Source: CALBLZ01 sp041917855 (GTDB lineage Bacteria > Patescibacteriota > UBA1384 > CAILIB01). Taken from it: 16,251 bases of DNA. Below the pieces are notes generated by a model. The model was not told the origin of the DNA. It ran no database searches and saw only the letters and a list, made by a program, of their open reading frames with translations. Below are positions 13,753 through 16,251 of this stretch, piece by piece. Made by a program: the position numbers and the translations under genes. Numbering within the stretch: position 1 is the first letter of the stretch; each line of letters opens with the position of its first letter. The stretch covers positions 1 through 16,251 of the forward strand of contig JAYRWT010000088.1 in the NCBI GenBank assembly GCA_041917855.1, written 5' to 3'.

Positions 13753-16251
13753 ATGCATTTACGGCTACGTAGCTCACGCACCAAGATTCTTACGCTCGTA
13801 CTGGCGGTGTTTCTTGCATTGCCAAACCTTGGTCCAGCCGGGATTGCACGCGCTGAGACTAGCTCAACCACCCCGACGGGTAAGGCTCCTTCTGCGGCAA
13901 CTACAGGTGGCCAAACGCCTAGCTCTGCCAATAATACTGCTGCACTGGAAGCATACAGGCAAGCAGTTAAAGATGGAGCGAAAGTTGATCCAAGTGTTAC
14001 TACTCAACCTAAGCAGGTAACTACTGATGCCAGCGTGGATGATCTGGTGGCAAAGATCAGTGATGATAAAAAGTCAGTAAGTGGCAGCTTTACAGTTACT
14101 TCTAATACAGACAAGTCGCTCGGTGGGCTTAGTCTGCGTATGAACGTAGAATTTGCCAAGAAAGACGACGCCAGGCCAGCGGTGCGGGTATTTTCAGATG
14201 TAATCGAATCGAATATTACTGTTGCGCCGGGAGCAAAATTAAAGAAGGCCTTCACCGTGGCCTTGCCAAGTTACGTGGGTGAGCGCACGGTACAACTTAC
14301 GGCTTACCTTGAATACAACCTATATGAGAACGTTTCTTACTCGTATGCCGAGTTAAGTCTACCTGCACAAGTTGAAACGGTGCTTGTAGATTACGATGCT
14401 GCCACACTTACCACACCTTCAGGTTCTGGGCAGCTACGCCTACCCTGGGTTCTCTCGGTAGGGAGCAAAAACTCCATTTCGGTCAGATTTAAGGACGTAG
14501 CTGGTAAGCAGCAGAACATTACCCCAGTCCTAGAAGTTACCGACGGAAAAGGTAAATCGATATACAAAAAAGAACTGCCTGGCATTGTAGTGCCAGCGGG
14601 CGGTTCAGCAGCTGCACAAGCCGAACTACCAGTGCTAGAAAAAAGTGACTACTACCGTGTGATTATGCATGCCATGCTTGGTGGTGCAGAAACTGGTGTG
14701 CCAGCAATAGGTACGGTGCAAGTTAAGGGCGATGTTTACGACATACGCTCTATGCAGGTGGGCACTCCTAAACTCTCGTGGTTTGCAGCTACTCTTCCGG
14801 TTAGCGTTGACTACCGCCTGCTGCGTCCGGGCAAAAACATCAGTGGTTCAAAAGTTAAGGTAGAACTGATAAGTGATAAGGGTAATGTAGTAGGAACCGG
14901 TACTGCGCTGCATCGTGAATCGAGTAGTGATCCGTTGCTGGTTGACGTTATGCTGAACCCAATCTACCCAACCTTCACTATTACCAAGGTAAAGGTAACG
15001 CTACTCGACCCAAACAAGCAGGAGATAGTCACAGGTGACTTTACAACTAAGACCCTGGTAAACAATCAGCTGAGGTGGTCGCTTCTCCTAGTAGCACTAC
15101 TGATTGGTTTCGGCTTACTGATTGCACTGCTGCTGTATCTGGCTCGTAAGCGTAAAATAACCCAGGTGCTTGGGCTTTCGGTTGGCATATTTGCAGCAGG
15201 GCTGTTTGTGAGCTCCGCTAGTGCTATGACTATTTGGTACTGCTATGTGACTAATAGCTTTTTCTTGCATGCCGACCCGTACATTAATACCTTTGGCTAC
15301 GGCGAGGTGCACTTTACAGGTTGTGCTGGAGTTGCGCGTGATCGCGCAGACTGTGATCCAGCAAAATTTGACCGTACCTTCCTAGGAGTGTTTACAGGTT
15401 CAAGTGGTGGTTTTCTAGGGCAGTGGGAGACGTATCCTGATCACCCTGACTATGGGCCGTATTGGGCGAATGCCCCGACTGAATGTGTTGGTGCGAGCTG
15501 CGGTGGGGGTAACGATATACAGCTCATGTGTGTAAATAGGGATGACCCAGTGCCATGCTCACCTGAGCGCGTACGTGCTAGAGGTTTTAAGGTGCTAGGA
15601 GGTTTGCAAGGGGCTTGGACTGAGCCAGATGTTAGCGAAATAAACCTGGCAATAAAAATTAACGGCGTGGATGGAGTGCCGCAAGGACACCAAGATCCGC
15701 GCTGGCCGTATGAGCTTTCTTGTCCCACCCCAAACTTTTCTCCAGACTTTTTAGTGAAGGGACTAGCTTGGTCGGTGATGGGCTGCTCCGGATTTGCTGG
15801 CATTGAGGCTGACTTTTGTGAGATGGGGGGAGGGCTAATAGGGCCATGTGATCCTCCACGCTACTTTGCGCCACTTTTTGTTGCCTCACTTAGTGTGACC
15901 ATTATGGATGTGGGCGGTGCTGTTCCTGTTGCAGTTGGTGGGGTGCCAAGCCCTGGTCAGTTAGCCTGGGCCTTTGGCGGCGGGACACAAGATACGCAGT
16001 CGTGTCCTAGGTTTTGCCCTAACTCTAACGGTGACTGTGTGCAGAACGGCTCCTACACCTGTTACTACAAGTACCCATCAGTTAGCATGATAGTTTTGCC
16101 GGGCTATAATCCGTGGACGCTGAACATTCCATCATGCCCACTTGGCAGCACTAATGGTGGCACCAATGGCGGTTCAAATGGTGGAAGCACTAATGGAGGC
16201 ACCAACGGTGGAACAAACGGAACATTTAATGGCGGCTTTAATGGAGGCGGA
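13753..16251 (+). CDS. Giant secreted, membrane-anchored cell-surface protein (3' end beyond window)
   Basis: The frame stays open from ATG 13753 to the window end (833 codons, no stop). Residues 1-34 are a signal peptide: basic start, hydrophobic core, ARA before Glu35. A Ser/Thr/Pro-rich linker follows, then ~95-436, cysteine-free and beta-strand-like, suggestive of Ig-like modules. Residues 443-464 form a membrane helix followed by RKRK. Residues 472-491 form a second hydrophobic segment ending SSASA, resembling an internal signal peptide. After it (497-798) come 16 cysteines, implying disulfides outside the cell, and Trp/Tyr-rich loops. Residues 799-833 are a Thr/Ser-Asn-Gly-Gly repeat. 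I do not recognise a family; an adhesin or surface-layer role is an inference. An upstream TAG at 13744 limits the start to ATG 13753 or GTG 13747. Confidence 0.85.
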   Translation, partial: MHLRLRSSRTKILTLVLAVFLALPNLGPAGIARAETSSTTPTGKAPSAATTGGQTPSSANNTAALEAYRQAVKDGAKVDPSVTTQPKQVTTDASVDDLVAKISDDKKSVSGSFTVTSNTDKSLGGLSLRMNVEFAKKDDARPAVRVFSDVIESNITVAPGAKLKKAFTVALPSYVGERTVQLTAYLEYNLYENVSYSYAELSLPAQVETVLVDYDAATLTTPSGSGQLRLPWVLSVGSKNSISVRFKDVAGKQQNITPVLEVTDGKGKSIYKKELPGIVVPAGGSAAAQAELPVLEKSDYYRVIMHAMLGGAETGVPAIGTVQVKGDVYDIRSMQVGTPKLSWFAATLPVSVDYRLLRPGKNISGSKVKVELISDKGNVVGTGTALHRESSSDPLLVDVMLNPIYPTFTITKVKVTLLDPNKQEIVTGDFTTKTLVNNQLRWSLLLVALLIGFGLLIALLLYLARKRKITQVLGLSVGIFAAGLFVSSASAMTIWYCYVTNSFFLHADPYINTFGYGEVHFTGCAGVARDRADCDPAKFDRTFLGVFTGSSGGFLGQWETYPDHPDYGPYWANAPTECVGASCGGGNDIQLMCVNRDDPVPCSPERVRARGFKVLGGLQGAWTEPDVSEINLAIKINGVDGVPQGHQDPRWPYELSCPTPNFSPDFLVKGLAWSVMGCSGFAGIEADFCEMGGGLIGPCDPPRYFAPLFVASLSVTIMDVGGAVPVAVGGVPSPGQLAWAFGGGTQDTQSCPRFCPNSNGDCVQNGSYTCYYKYPSVSMIVLPGYNPWTLNIPSCPLGSTNGGTNGGSNGGSTNGGTNGGTNGTFNGGFNGGG
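16147..16251 (+). repeat. Tandem (T/S)NGG-coding repeat, continues past window
   Basis: Twelve-base units encode Thr/Ser-Asn-Gly-Gly, at first regular (TNGG, SNGG) and then with Phe replacing Thr/Ser (FNGG). The codons vary between copies (AAT/AAC, GGT/GGC/GGA, ACT/ACC/ACA), so the peptide rather than the DNA is conserved. It probably forms a flexible, low-complexity stalk or linker of the surface protein. Its total length is unknown. Confidence 0.85.

Noticed and set aside
13635..14255. Reverse-strand frames opposite the surface-protein gene
   Set aside because: The + strand frame has a signal peptide, a good promoter and is open for 833 codons; the reverse frames are short shadows.
1..16251. 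Recoding of UGA (as in Gracilibacteria or Absconditabacteria)
   Set aside because: Real genes end in TGA (7630-7632 and the reverse gene at 2642), and no conserved domain here is interrupted by an in-frame TGA.
16147..16251. CRISPR-like repeat
   Set aside because: The periodicity is 12 bp and codon-phased with no spacers; it is a protein-coding repeat.

Overview
The window looks like a chromosomal segment of a bacterium from the Candidate Phyla Radiation (Patescibacteria). I infer this from several traits together: compact operons, almost no Shine-Dalgarno sequences, a UvrC that ends without its usual helix-hairpin-helix tail, and very large cysteine-rich surface proteins. No sequence search was possible, so the phylum is a moderate-confidence call. 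Stop codons TAA, TAG and TGA are all used and no in-frame TGA is needed to read the genes, so the standard bacterial code fits.

Region 1 (1-2551) holds the 3' end of uvrC, then tpiA and pgk, two adjacent glycolytic enzymes. The phosphoglycerate kinase has an unusual acidic, proline/alanine-rich tail of about 126 residues. Region 2 (2552-3337) interrupts the + strand run with one reverse-strand orphan gene (2642-3181). It differs from its neighbours: high GC at third codon positions, a TTG start, a strong Shine-Dalgarno, a TGA stop and flanking inverted repeats. Region 3 (3338-5142) is the conserved pair tig (trigger factor) and clpP.

Region 4 (5147-13602) is an envelope-glycan locus. It encodes a UbiA-family decaprenyl-phosphate phosphoribosyltransferase that is broken by a one-base frameshift. 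It also encodes a YbhN/AglD-type membrane protein, a YdcF-like (DUF218) protein, an extended SDR epimerase/dehydratase, an AftB-like arabinofuranosyltransferase, and two paralogous multi-pass GT-C-like membrane proteins that face each other tail to tail and overlap by 107 bp. Together they suggest assembly of a furanose (arabinose- or ribose-type) polymer from a polyprenyl-phosphate donor, as in mycobacterial arabinan synthesis. The DprE1 oxidase expected for that donor is not in the window.

Region 5 (13753 to the end) is the 5' part (833 codons) of a giant secreted protein. It has a signal peptide, a cysteine-free beta-rich half, a transmembrane anchor, a second signal-peptide-like segment, a half with 16 cysteines, and a Thr/Ser-Asn-Gly-Gly repeat that runs off the window.

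Promoters read from sequence at 7709 and 13602 place the -10 element exactly 6 nt before the ATG, and the one at 13753 is nearly as close. This suggests leaderless mRNAs. Two strong hairpins (2587-2618 and 7635-7671) mark transcription-unit ends but lack a clear U-tract. No tRNA, rRNA, CRISPR array or insertion sequence was seen, and no gene-free stretch exceeds 300 bases.
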